Below the pieces are notes generated by a model. It was not told where the DNA came from, ran no database searches, and saw nothing but the letters and a program-made list of their open reading frames with translations. DNA of 64,000 nt, taken from the NCBI RefSeq assembly GCF_036010325.1, contig NZ_CP108549.1:1364001-1428000 (forward strand). The letters run 5' to 3'. How positions within the stretch are numbered: the stretch's first letter is position 1; each line of letters starts with the position of its first letter. Of this stretch, positions 33,490-41,686 are shown one piece after another. A program made the translations under genes and the position numbers. The stretch comes from Streptomyces sp. NBC_01210 (lineage in GTDB: Bacteria; Actinomycetota; Actinomycetes; Streptomycetales; Streptomycetaceae).

Positions 33490-34104
33490 TCATCGGGCCG
33501 CGTCCTCCTGCCACTGCTCGTAGGGGACACGGGCGATCTCGCGTACGCCGCCGAACGTGCCCCACTCGTTCTTGCCCAGCCGGGTGAGCGGCGCAAGCCT
33601 CGTCACCTCCGGGTGCCCGTGCGCCATGACCTCCTCGCTGATCGCCGCGTGCACCACCCGGCCGAAGACGACGGTCGTGTCGCCCAGCAGTACGGTGCTG
33701 TGCAGCTCGCACTCGAGCGCCACCGGTGAGGCCGCGACGCGCGGCGGCTTCACGCGCAGGCTCGCCTCCCGGGCGACGCCGACCGCGTCGAACTCGCTGA
33801 TACCGCGCGGGAAGTCGGTGGCCGTCGCATTGATCTGCTCGAAGAGCGGTTCGGGCGCGAAGTTGACCACGAAGGCGCCGGTGTCCTCGATATTGCGCAG
33901 CGAGTCCTTACGGCCGACCGAGGTGAACTGCACCACCGGCGGCGATACGCAGGAGATGGTGAAGAACGAGTGCGGGGCGAGGTTGTCGGTTCCCTCCGCG
34001 GACGTGGTGGAGACCCAGGCGATCGGCCTCGGGACGACGGTGGCGGTGAGCAGCCGGTAGAAGGTGTCGCGGTCGCACTGGGCGGGGTCGTAATCGATGC
34101 GCAT
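33490..34104 (-). CDS. Flavin reductase-like FMN-binding protein
   Basis: A 204-residue protein of the flavin reductase/DIM6-NTAB family: split-barrel FMN fold with PRPIAWVSTTSAEGTDNLAPHSFF at 25-48 and FGRVVHAAI later. Members reduce FMN with NAD(P)H or hold FMN tightly. It faces the methyltransferase tail to tail with 18 bases between. ATG 34104 is at the expected family position. Confidence 0.8.
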   Translation of the reverse strand: MRIDYDPAQCDRDTFYRLLTATVVPRPIAWVSTTSAEGTDNLAPHSFFTISCVSPPVVQFTSVGRKDSLRNIEDTGAFVVNFAPEPLFEQINATATDFPRGISEFDAVGVAREASLRVKPPRVAASPVALECELHSTVLLGDTTVVFGRVVHAAISEEVMAHGHPEVTRLAPLTRLGKNEWGTFGGVREIARVPYEQWQEDAAR

Positions 34105-34249
34105 GGGGGCAGTATGGCGGCCGACGCGCGGATCCGTGGGTCCGCGAGGTTCCGCCGAACTGACGGAGATCGACCGTTTGCTGACCAAGAGCGGGTGACT
34201 GGCGTGCACAGCCCTTGGCGTAAGGCCCGCGCTGCCCGAAACTGACCGG

Positions 34250-34708
34250 ATGACGCAGCGCGTGGATCTCGCGACCGTGATGGACCGGCTGACCATCGAT
34301 GAATTGATCACCAGTTACGCGGTGGCCGTGGACGATGCCGACTGGGGTGCCTACCGGGCTCTGTTCACGCACGAAGGGCGCGCGGACTACCGCAGCTCGG
34401 GCGGCATCGAGGGCCCGGCCGCCGAGGTCGCCGACTGGATGGCGGAGACAATGCGGCTCTTTCCCGTACGCCAGCACCTCATCGTCAACCGGCGGCTGCA
34501 CATCCAGGACCTGGGCGGCTATCCGGGCGACCGTGCCGAGGTGCAGGCCGACTATGTGAACCCGATGCGGCTGGAGTCGGGCGACGACTTCGTCTCCGGC
34601 GGACGGTATGCCTTCAGCCTGCTGCGCACGGACGCAGGCTGGCGGCTGCGCACCGTGGTGATCCACGAGAAGTGGCGGCGGGCCGTCGGGGCACTCGCCG
34701 GGAGCTGA
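34250..34708 (+). CDS. NTF2/SnoaL-like protein
   Basis: 152 residues with the cone-shaped NTF2-like fold: helix DRLTIDELITSYAVAVDDADWGAYRALF followed by strands. It could be a dehydratase, isomerase or hydroxylase-like enzyme; nothing in the context decides. It is divergent from the flavin reductase gene. Confidence 0.7.
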   Translation: MTQRVDLATVMDRLTIDELITSYAVAVDDADWGAYRALFTHEGRADYRSSGGIEGPAAEVADWMAETMRLFPVRQHLIVNRRLHIQDLGGYPGDRAEVQADYVNPMRLESGDDFVSGGRYAFSLLRTDAGWRLRTVVIHEKWRRAVGALAGS

Positions 34709-34802
34709 CACACCGGGGCGCACTGTCGGTGCCGGTCCCGCTCCCGCACACTGGAGGGGACACTGCCCGCGGGCCCTTCGAGGCAGGACGAGGAGGCGCG
34801 GC

Positions 34803-36440
34803 ATGCGGATTCCGGGCGCCCGGCGGGAGCTGGGCGACGGGCGCGATCGGTGGGAGCGCTCGCGGCAGAAGCTGTCGTCTCGCTGGTGGCGCGGCGCAGC
34901 CGCGGTGGCGGCCGGGGCACTGCCGGTGCTCGCCTTCCCGGAGCCGTCCCTGTGGTGGTTCGCGTATATCGCGCTGGTGCCGTGGATGCTCCTCGTCCGG
35001 TCCGCGCCCACAGCTCGCCGTGCGGCGGTCGACGGCTGGCTGGGCGGCATCGGTTTCATGATTGCCGTGCACCACTGGCTGGTGCCGAGCCTGCATGTGT
35101 TCCTCGTGGTGCTGGCGGCGCTGCTCGGGCTGATGTGGGCGCCGTGGGGGTGGCTGGTGCGGTGGCTCCTCGGCGGGACGCCGTCGCCGGCCCGCGCAGC
35201 CGCTGCCCTCGCCGCTGTCCCCTCGGGCTGGCTCATGATCGAACTGGCCCGGTCCTGGGAGGGTTTGGGCGGCCCCTGGGGTCTGCTCGGAGCCAGTCAG
35301 TGGGAGGTATCTCCTGCTCTACGGCTCGCGTCGGTGGGTGGCGTGTGGCTGGTGAGCCTGTTGGTGCTCGCGGTGAATACGGCGTTCACCGTGCTGGTGG
35401 CGGTGCCGAATGCCCGTACGGCGGCGGTGGGCGGAGGCGTCGTCTGCGCGCTCACCACAACCGCGGTCTGGATGTGGGCCCCGCACCCGCAGCAGTCGGG
35501 CCGGGCCCGGATCGCGATCGTGCAGCCGGGGGTCGTCGACGGCATCGGCAGCGTCGACCGACGCTTCGCCCGCAGCGAAGAGCTCACCCGTCAACTGGCG
35601 GGCCAGGACGTCGATCTGGTGGTCTGGGGCGAGAGCAGTGTGGGCGCGGATCTGCGCGAACGCCCCGATCTCGCGGCCCGGATCGCCGTGCTCTCGCGCG
35701 CCGTCGGCGCCGATGTGCTGGTCAATGTGGACGCCCGGCGCGAGGACCCCTCGGGCCGCGCCGGAATCTTCAAGAGCTCTGTCCTGGTCGGTCCGCAGGG
35801 TCCGACGGGCGACCGCTACGACAAGATGCGGCTGGTGCCCTTCGGTGAGTACATACCGGCCCGTACGCTGCTGGGCTGGGCCACCTCGGTGGGCAAGGCC
35901 GCGGGCGAGGACCGGCTGCGGGGCAGCCGCCCGGTGGTGATGGTGCTGCCGGGCGCCGCGGAGGGCGGACTGCGGCTCGGGCCGCTGGTCTGCTTCGAGT
36001 CGGCGTTCCCCGATATGAGCCGGCGGCTCACCCGGGACGGCGCGCAGCTGCTGATCGCACAGTCGGCGACCTCGTCGTTCCAGGGGAGCTGGGCGCCGGA
36101 ACAGCACGCCTCGCTGGCGGCGCTGCGGGCGGCGGAGAGCGGGCGTCCGATGGTCCATGCGACGCTCACCGGCGTCAGTGCGGTGTACGGTCCCGGCGGC
36201 GACCGGGTCGGCGGCCTCCTCGGTACGGACAGCAGCACCAGCGCCTTCTACGACGTCCCGCTGGCCGGCGGCACGACGCTGTATGTCAGGTTCGGCGACT
36301 GGCCGGTCTACGCAGCGCTCGCCGTCCTCGCGGCCGTGTGCGCCACCGAGGGTACGCGGGCCCTCAGGCGGCCTGCTCCAGGGCTAGCCGCACCACCCGT
36401 TCACACAGCTCATGAGTCCGCAGCGCATCCTGCGCGGTGA
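34803..36440 (+). CDS. lnt: Apolipoprotein N-acyltransferase
   Basis: The 545-residue integral membrane enzyme adds the third acyl chain to lipoproteins. There are several N-terminal membrane helices, then a periplasmic nitrilase domain with the triad Glu (VWGESS), Lys (YDKMRLVPFGEY) and Cys (LVCFESAFP). The 3' end runs 77 bases into the convergent oxidoreductase gene, so the C-terminal tail and that gene's end share DNA. Streptomycetes often have two Lnt homologues; this may be one of them. Confidence 0.88.
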   Translation: MRIPGARRELGDGRDRWERSRQKLSSRWWRGAAAVAAGALPVLAFPEPSLWWFAYIALVPWMLLVRSAPTARRAAVDGWLGGIGFMIAVHHWLVPSLHVFLVVLAALLGLMWAPWGWLVRWLLGGTPSPARAAAALAAVPSGWLMIELARSWEGLGGPWGLLGASQWEVSPALRLASVGGVWLVSLLVLAVNTAFTVLVAVPNARTAAVGGGVVCALTTTAVWMWAPHPQQSGRARIAIVQPGVVDGIGSVDRRFARSEELTRQLAGQDVDLVVWGESSVGADLRERPDLAARIAVLSRAVGADVLVNVDARREDPSGRAGIFKSSVLVGPQGPTGDRYDKMRLVPFGEYIPARTLLGWATSVGKAAGEDRLRGSRPVVMVLPGAAEGGLRLGPLVCFESAFPDMSRRLTRDGAQLLIAQSATSSFQGSWAPEQHASLAALRAAESGRPMVHATLTGVSAVYGPGGDRVGGLLGTDSSTSAFYDVPLAGGTTLYVRFGDWPVYAALAVLAAVCATEGTRALRRPAPGLAAPPVHTAHESAAHPAR

Positions 36441-37269
36441 GCAGTTTCCCGGCCCGTACGGCGTCGAGGAAGGAGAACACCGACTGCTCGATGCCTCGCT
36501 GCCTGGCGACGGACACCCAGTCGCCGCGCCGCCGTACGCTCGGCTGCCCCTTGTGGTCGACGATCTCCGCGAGGTTGCGGACCTCCCGCTTGCTGTCCTG
36601 TCCCGACACCTCGAGGATCTCCTCGGTGGAGCCGCTCTTACGGTTCATCGTTCCGATGGCGGTGAATCCGTCGCCGGACAGCTGCAGTACGACATGGTGC
36701 ATCAGTCCGTCGACGATCCGCGCCCGTACGTCGGTGTGTTCGACCGGTCCCGGGACCAGGAAGCGCAATGTGTCGACCACATGGATGAAGTCGTCGAGGA
36801 CGAGGGTGCGCGGGTCCTCGGCGAGGCCGACACGGTTCTTCTGCATCAGAATCAGCTCGCGCGGGTGCTCCAGGCACTGGGCGTAGCCGGGCGCGAGACG
36901 GCGGTTGAAGCCGACGGCCAGGCTGGTGCCGCGCTCCTCGGCGAGGCCCACCAGCCGCTCGGAGTCGGCCAGTTCGTACGCGAGCGGCTTGTCGACGTAC
37001 GTCGCCACTCCAGCCTCCAGGAGCCGGGTGACGATCTCGGCGTGGGTGGAGGTCGGAGCGTGCACGAAGGCGGCGTCCAGGTCCTCGGCGAGGAGGGCGC
37101 CGAGGTCCGTGTGGCACCGCTCGGCGGGGATGTGATGGATCTCGGCGACCCGTGACAGGGTGGCCGGAGTGCGGGTCTGCAGATGCAGTTCCACCCCGGG
37201 CAGGGTGGTGAGCACCGGCAGATAGGCCTTCTGCGCGATGTCGCCGAGCCCGATGCAGCCGACCTTCAC
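36364..37269 (-). CDS. Gfo/Idh/MocA-family oxidoreductase
   Basis: A 301-residue NAD(P)-dependent sugar-type dehydrogenase: VKVGCIGLGDIAQKAYLPVL at the start binds the dinucleotide, and EAGVATYVDKPLA carries the family EKP-like Lys (here DKP). GTG 37269 has GGAGG five bases upstream and overlaps the stop of the FAD monooxygenase (GTGA). The substrate is unknown. Confidence 0.85.
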   Translation of the reverse strand: MKVGCIGLGDIAQKAYLPVLTTLPGVELHLQTRTPATLSRVAEIHHIPAERCHTDLGALLAEDLDAAFVHAPTSTHAEIVTRLLEAGVATYVDKPLAYELADSERLVGLAEERGTSLAVGFNRRLAPGYAQCLEHPRELILMQKNRVGLAEDPRTLVLDDFIHVVDTLRFLVPGPVEHTDVRARIVDGLMHHVVLQLSGDGFTAIGTMNRKSGSTEEILEVSGQDSKREVRNLAEIVDHKGQPSVRRRGDWVSVARQRGIEQSVFSFLDAVRAGKLLTAQDALRTHELCERVVRLALEQAA

Positions 37270-38502
37270 AGGGGCCTCCCTTGGCGCTGTGCCGATTGTG
37301 CTTCTGGTACGTCCTGTGCTCCGGCAGCATACGTGCGCTGCGGCGGCTGCCAGTCGGCGATGCCGTCGAAAGTCCGCAGGACAAGGCCGGGGCCGAGCCG
37401 GGAAACCGCGGACATCAGGGTGTTGCGCACCGCGACGGCCGGAGTGCTGGTCAGGGACATCAGCCTGGCGATCTGCGCGGACTTGCGGACGACGACGGCG
37501 GTGCGCGGCAGCCGCTCGGCGCTGTATGCGGCGAGGCCGGCGGCCAGGTCGCCGCCGGGCGCCGCGTGGTGGGCGAGGACGATGCCGTCCTCGATGGCCT
37601 GGTTGCCGCCCTGACCGAGGGTGGGGGCCATGGCGTGGGCGGCGTCGCCCAGGAGCACGGTGCGCCCCCCCGTGGAAGGCCGGCAACGGCTCGATGAGGT
37701 GGTGGACATCGTTGCGCAGTACGAGGCCGGGTTCGGCGGCCTTGATGATCGCGGGGATCGGGTCGTGCCAGGAGCCGAAGCGGCGCAGCAGCTCGGCCTT
37801 CTCGTCGTCCGCCGCGCGGGCTCCGGCAGGGGCGACAGCAGCCGCGTACGCGTAGATCCGGCCGTCCTTGAGCGGCTGGGTGCCCCAGAGTGCGCCGGAT
37901 CCCCAGGTCTCGTGGGGTGCGAAGGGCAGGTCGGGCGCGGGGACGACCACGCGCCAGGTGGTGAATCCGGAGTAGGAAGGTCCGGGGTGCTCGGGGAAGA
38001 GGACCCGGCGTACGACGGAGTTGATGCCCTCGGCAACGACGACCAGGTCGGCCTCGATCTCTCCACCTGGCGTGGTGACCCGGGCCGGGCGGCCGCCGAC
38101 GACTCCCGGGTCGGCGAGCGCGGCGGGACTGCCGGTGCGCACGGCGTCGGCGGGCAACCGGGAGGCGATCCGGTCGATCAGGGTGGCGCGGTGGACCAGG
38201 ACCAGTGGTCCGCCGAAGCGCTCGGCCGCGGCGGCGCTGTTCGTACGCGAGAGCCAGCGGCCGCCCGGATCGCGCATGCCTCCGTCGCCCTGCCAGGCGG
38301 CCATGTCGCGGATGTCGTCGCCGAGGCCGATGACGTCGAGGGCGCGCTGGGCGTTGGGGGCGAGGCCGATGCCGGCGCCGACCGGTTCAAGGGATGCGGC
38401 GCGCTCCAGGACGGTGACCTGCCAGCCGGACAGGCGCAGGGCCACGGCGGCGGTCAGTCCGCCGATTCCGCTTCCGATGACAACGGCTCGTGGTTCGGGC
38501 AT
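37266..38502 (-). pseudogene. FAD-dependent monooxygenase, frameshifted
   Basis: This PHBH-type flavin monooxygenase starts with the GxGxxG dinucleotide motif VVIGSGIGGLTAAVAL (ATG 38502) and runs in one frame to FHGG. The continuation RTVLLGDAAHAMAPTLGQGGNQAIEDG, the second FAD motif, is in another frame. The break is a run of seven C (seven G on the coding strand) near 37665-37672 where six would restore the frame. Either a slipped-strand mutation or a sequencing error. It is divergent from the TetR gene, which probably controls it. Confidence 0.85.
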
Positions 38503-38554
38503 GACGCCTCCTCGATGCGTTGAAGCACTGCTGCACGTGATGCCTGATGCGGTA

Positions 38555-38568
38555 ACTACATCTGTAGT
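38555..38568. promoter_or_regulatory. TetR operator, first half of a pair
   Basis: ACTACATCTGTAGT, a palindrome with ACTACA and TGTAGT arms, in the divergent promoter region between the monooxygenase and tetR. Confidence 0.7.
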
Positions 38569-38582
38569 GACACGCTCACCGT

Positions 38583-38596
38583 ACTACAGCTGTAGT
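38583..38596. promoter_or_regulatory. TetR operator, second half of a pair
   Basis: ACTACAGCTGTAGT, a perfect 14-base palindrome with the same arms as 38555-38568, centred 28 bases away. Two adjacent sites suggest cooperative binding by two dimers, repressing both directions. Confidence 0.75.
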
Positions 38597-38616
38597 TGAA
38601 GCGGTAGGTTGAGCGC

Positions 38617-39210
38617 ATGGCCGCACGCACCCCCACGAGCACCTCCCGTGCCGAACTGATCGCCGACGCCGCGCTGAGACTGCTCGCCGAGCGCGGGATG
38701 CGCGGGCTCACCCACCGGGCGGTGGACGAGGCCGCCGGGCTTCCGCAGGGCTCGACGTCCAACTACGCGCGCACCCGGCAGGCGCTCCTTGAGACCGCGG
38801 TACGGCGGCTGGCGGAGCGTGAGGCGGCCGTCCTGACCCCGGACGGCTTGCCTGTACCGGACGGCGGCATGGACGGCCTGGTCGACGCACTCGCGCTCGC
38901 ACTGCACCGTTATCTGACCCGCCATCGCGAACTGCTCGTCGCCCGCTACGAACTGGCCCTGGAGGCCACCCGCCGGCCGGAGCTGCGAGAGTTCTACGAC
39001 GCGACCGGCAGCCAGTTCCGCGAGCCGCTCAAAGCGCTGATGGCCGCGGCAGGCTCCACCGAACCGGAGCGCCACGCACTGTCGTTGGCGGCCTGGTGCG
39101 AGGGGTTGATGTTCTCCTGTGCGGCGGGGTCGTACCACGCGGCCGTCCCGGAACCGGCGGAGCTGCGCACCGGATTCCGTGAGCAACTGCGGGGGATGCT
39201 CGGCGGATAA
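38617..39210 (+). CDS. TetR-family transcriptional regulator
   Basis: A 197-residue repressor. Residues 12-58 form the helix-turn-helix (ELIADAALRLLAERGMRGLTHRAVDEAAGLPQG then TSNYARTRQALLE). The C-terminal part is a helical ligand-binding domain. TAGGTT ends 6 bases before the ATG, so the mRNA is probably leaderless. Twin palindromes lie just upstream. It likely autoregulates and controls the divergent monooxygenase and oxidoreductase genes. Confidence 0.9.
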   Translation: MAARTPTSTSRAELIADAALRLLAERGMRGLTHRAVDEAAGLPQGSTSNYARTRQALLETAVRRLAEREAAVLTPDGLPVPDGGMDGLVDALALALHRYLTRHRELLVARYELALEATRRPELREFYDATGSQFREPLKALMAAAGSTEPERHALSLAAWCEGLMFSCAAGSYHAAVPEPAELRTGFREQLRGMLGG

Positions 39211-39250
39211 GCCCTGGCGGCACCGCGTCGCGTGGTTCAGGATGATCGCC

Positions 39251-39760
39251 ATGACGACACCTGAACGCACCGAACCGTCCACCACCGCGGGCGAGCGCGA
39301 CATGTTGGAGGGCTGGCTCGAATACCACCGCGAGACCCTGGAAATGAAGTGCGCCGGCCTGAACGACGAGCAGCTGCGGCAGCTGTCCGTGCCGCCCTCC
39401 GAGATCTCGCTGCTCGGACTCGTACGGCACATGGCTGAGGTCGAGCGGAGCTGGTTCCGCAACATCCTGGCCGGAGAAGGCGTCGAGTACCTCTACTCCA
39501 ACGACGACCGCGACGGCGACTTCCACGCCACGGAGCAGGACACCTATGCCGAGGCGTACGCGGCCTGGCAGGCCGAGATCGTACGGGCCCGTGAGCTCGC
39601 CGCCTCCCGGACGCTCGACGATGTGGGTACGGGCAAGCACCGCAGCGGGGAGACCTTCAACCTGCGGTGGATCATGACGCACATGATCGAGGAGTACGCG
39701 CGCCACAACGGCCACGCCGACCTCCTCCGCGAGCGGATCGACGGCGCGACCGGCGAATGA
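39251..39760 (+). CDS. DinB-family metal-dependent protein (DUF664)
   Basis: A 169-residue four-helix protein. The His pattern HMAEVERSWFR near 65 and HMIEEYARHNGHADLLRE near the C-terminus would bind a divalent metal. Members include mycothiol-dependent transferases of actinobacteria. ATG 39251 is used; ATG 39242 is in frame too. Confidence 0.82.
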   Translation: MTTPERTEPSTTAGERDMLEGWLEYHRETLEMKCAGLNDEQLRQLSVPPSEISLLGLVRHMAEVERSWFRNILAGEGVEYLYSNDDRDGDFHATEQDTYAEAYAAWQAEIVRARELAASRTLDDVGTGKHRSGETFNLRWIMTHMIEEYARHNGHADLLRERIDGATGE

Positions 39761-39855
39761 CAGCGAATAACGCCGGCCGACGGCACACCACCGGCAACTG
39801 ACCGGCGTCACCCGTGCGGGCCATTATGTGCCGGTACGCCGGTGAACGTGCCCCC

Positions 39856-40308
39856 GTGCACAGCAGAGTTGCGCGGGTGCACCGAACAAGAACCGCCGCA
39901 AAGGTCCTGGTAGGAGTGGCCGCCTGGGCCGTCACCGGCTGTGTTGCCGTCGAGCCGCCGCGCGCGCCCGTACCCCCGCCTGCGCCGGCCGGCCGCCCGG
40001 CGCAGGCGGGGGAGCCGCAGATTGTGCAGGGCCCGGCCCGCGAGGTCCTTGAGCCCCCTTCTGCGGCCGGGTCGCCTCCGGCCGGGACCACCGCTCCCCC
40101 GTCGCCGCCCGCCATCGGACATGCGCCGCGCGTGCGGCCAAGGCCGCGGCCGCCGAAACCCCGGACCGTGAAGCCGCCCGCCCCGGCGCCTGGACCACCG
40201 GTCCTGCCGGCCGCCCGGCCCGACATCTGCGCCTTGGGCGAGGAGTACGGCCGGTTGCCGCCCGACAGCCCGCAGGCCCGGATCTGCCGCGAGATCTACG
40301 GGAATTGA
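39856..40308 (+). CDS. Proline-rich lipoprotein
   Basis: About 150 residues. A signal peptide ends in the lipobox AVTGC, so it should be lipid-anchored on the outer face of the membrane. Then come about 90 residues of Pro/Ala/Arg-rich linker and a short C-terminal globular end (DICALGEEYGRLPPDSPQARICREIYG) with two cysteines that may pair. The start among several GTG codons is uncertain (39877 also fits). Function unknown. Confidence 0.7.
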   Translation: MHSRVARVHRTRTAAKVLVGVAAWAVTGCVAVEPPRAPVPPPAPAGRPAQAGEPQIVQGPAREVLEPPSAAGSPPAGTTAPPSPPAIGHAPRVRPRPRPPKPRTVKPPAPAPGPPVLPAARPDICALGEEYGRLPPDSPQARICREIYGN

Positions 40309-40311
40309 GCC

Positions 40312-40785
40312 TCACTCGCCGCGCAGTCCGCGCTCCAGCCGGTCGATAGCGGCACGGACGCCGTTTTCGTAACCGTCGTCCCCCAGGGCATCCGTCGCCG
40401 CGCGCGCCCGGTCGAGATGGACCCGCGCGGCCTCGGGGCGCTGCAGCTTCACATAGTCGGCCGCGAGACTGAGATGCAGCGAGGGAAAGAAGGCCCGCAC
40501 CGCGAGCGCCTCCTGGTGCTGGGCCAGCCGCTCGTCGCTCAGACCCTCGACCGCCGACAGCGCCCGCAGGTCCCAGGCGAGCTCGTCGCCGGGGTCGTCC
40601 TGGGTGTCCGCCATGTAGTGCGCGAGCGTGCAGCGGTGGAGTGGATCACCGACCTCGCCGATCTCCGACCAGAGCGCGCCGAAACGATTGCGCGCCTCCT
40701 CGCGGTCCCCGCCGTGCAGCAGCATGATCGCTTGCCCGATCCGGGTCATGACGGCGTCCCCCGACGCCTCCTGCTGCTCCATCAC
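40312..40785 (-). CDS. TPR-like helical protein
   Basis: 157 residues, all helical, with a repeated pattern of about 34-40 residues (GGDREEARNRFGALWSEIGEVGD; EALAVRAFFPSLHLSLAADYVKLQRPEAARVHLDRARAA). It is likely a small scaffold or regulator. It is convergent with the lipoprotein gene, three bases apart. The specific role is unknown. Confidence 0.7.
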   Translation of the reverse strand: MMEQQEASGDAVMTRIGQAIMLLHGGDREEARNRFGALWSEIGEVGDPLHRCTLAHYMADTQDDPGDELAWDLRALSAVEGLSDERLAQHQEALAVRAFFPSLHLSLAADYVKLQRPEAARVHLDRARAATDALGDDGYENGVRAAIDRLERGLRGE

Positions 40786-40887
40786 TGCGACCTCCCACGT
40801 CCGTGCGGCGAATTGCGACCCGCGGCGTCAGCCGCTTGTGCTGACGCCACAGATCACGACGCTAGCCGCCGCCACTGACATTGCCGC

Positions 40888-40915
40888 ACAGGCTCGGGCA
40901 CCTGCCCGAGCCTGT
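40888..40915. terminator. Hairpin terminator after ung
   Basis: A 13-base-pair perfect stem (40888-40900 with 40903-40915) with a minimal loop, just after the ung stop codon on the minus strand. Confidence 0.75.
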
Positions 40916-40934
40916 CAGCCGGGTGCCCGAACGC

Positions 40935-41618
40935 TCAGCCGAGGTCCGGGATCCGCCAGTCGATGGGCTCGTGCCCCTGGGCCGCGACCGCCTCATTGAT
41001 CTGCGTGAACGGACGGGAGCCGAAGAACTTCTTCGCGGACAGAGGCGAGGGGTGCGCACCCTTCACCACCACATGCCGCTCCTCGTCGATCAGCGGCAGC
41101 TTCTTCTGCGCGTAGTTGCCCCAGAGGACGAACACGGCCGGGTCGGGCCGGGAGGCAACGGCGCTGATCACCGCGTCCGTCACCTTCTCCCACCCCTTGC
41201 CCTTGTGGGAGTTGGCCTCGCCGGCCCGCACCGTCAGCACCGCGTTGAGCAGCAGAACACCCTGCTCGGCCCACGGCATCAGATAGCCGTTGTCCGGGAC
41301 GGGGTGGCCCAGCTCCTCCTTCATCTCCTTGTAGATGTTCCGCAGGGAGGGCGGGGTCTTGACGCCCGGCCGCACGGAGAAGCAGAGGCCGTGCCCCTGC
41401 CCTTCTCCGTGATACGGATCCTGGCCGAGGATCAGGACCTTGACGCGGTCGTACGGCGTCGCGTCGAGGGCGGCGAAGACCTCCTCGCGCGGCGGATAGA
41501 CCGGCCCCTTGGCCCGCTCCTCCTCGACGAACTCGGTGAGCTCCTTGAAGTACGGCTTCTGCAGCTCTTCGCCGAGGACGCCGCGCCAGGACTCGGGCAG
41601 CATGTCGGTGTCGGTCAC
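40935..41618 (-). CDS. ung: Uracil-DNA glycosylase
   Basis: A 227-residue family 1 enzyme that removes uracil from DNA. The water-activating motif is GQDPYH at 65-70 (Asp67). LLLNAVLTV and the DNA-intercalation loop HPSPLS near 190 are intact. Single gene with its own terminator. Confidence 0.96.
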   Translation of the reverse strand: MTDTDMLPESWRGVLGEELQKPYFKELTEFVEEERAKGPVYPPREEVFAALDATPYDRVKVLILGQDPYHGEGQGHGLCFSVRPGVKTPPSLRNIYKEMKEELGHPVPDNGYLMPWAEQGVLLLNAVLTVRAGEANSHKGKGWEKVTDAVISAVASRPDPAVFVLWGNYAQKKLPLIDEERHVVVKGAHPSPLSAKKFFGSRPFTQINEAVAAQGHEPIDWRIPDLG

Positions 41619-41686
41619 GTCAACAACCTCCGGAATGCGATCAGTTCTCGACCACAGAACCTACCGGGGGCCACTGACAACGGGGT

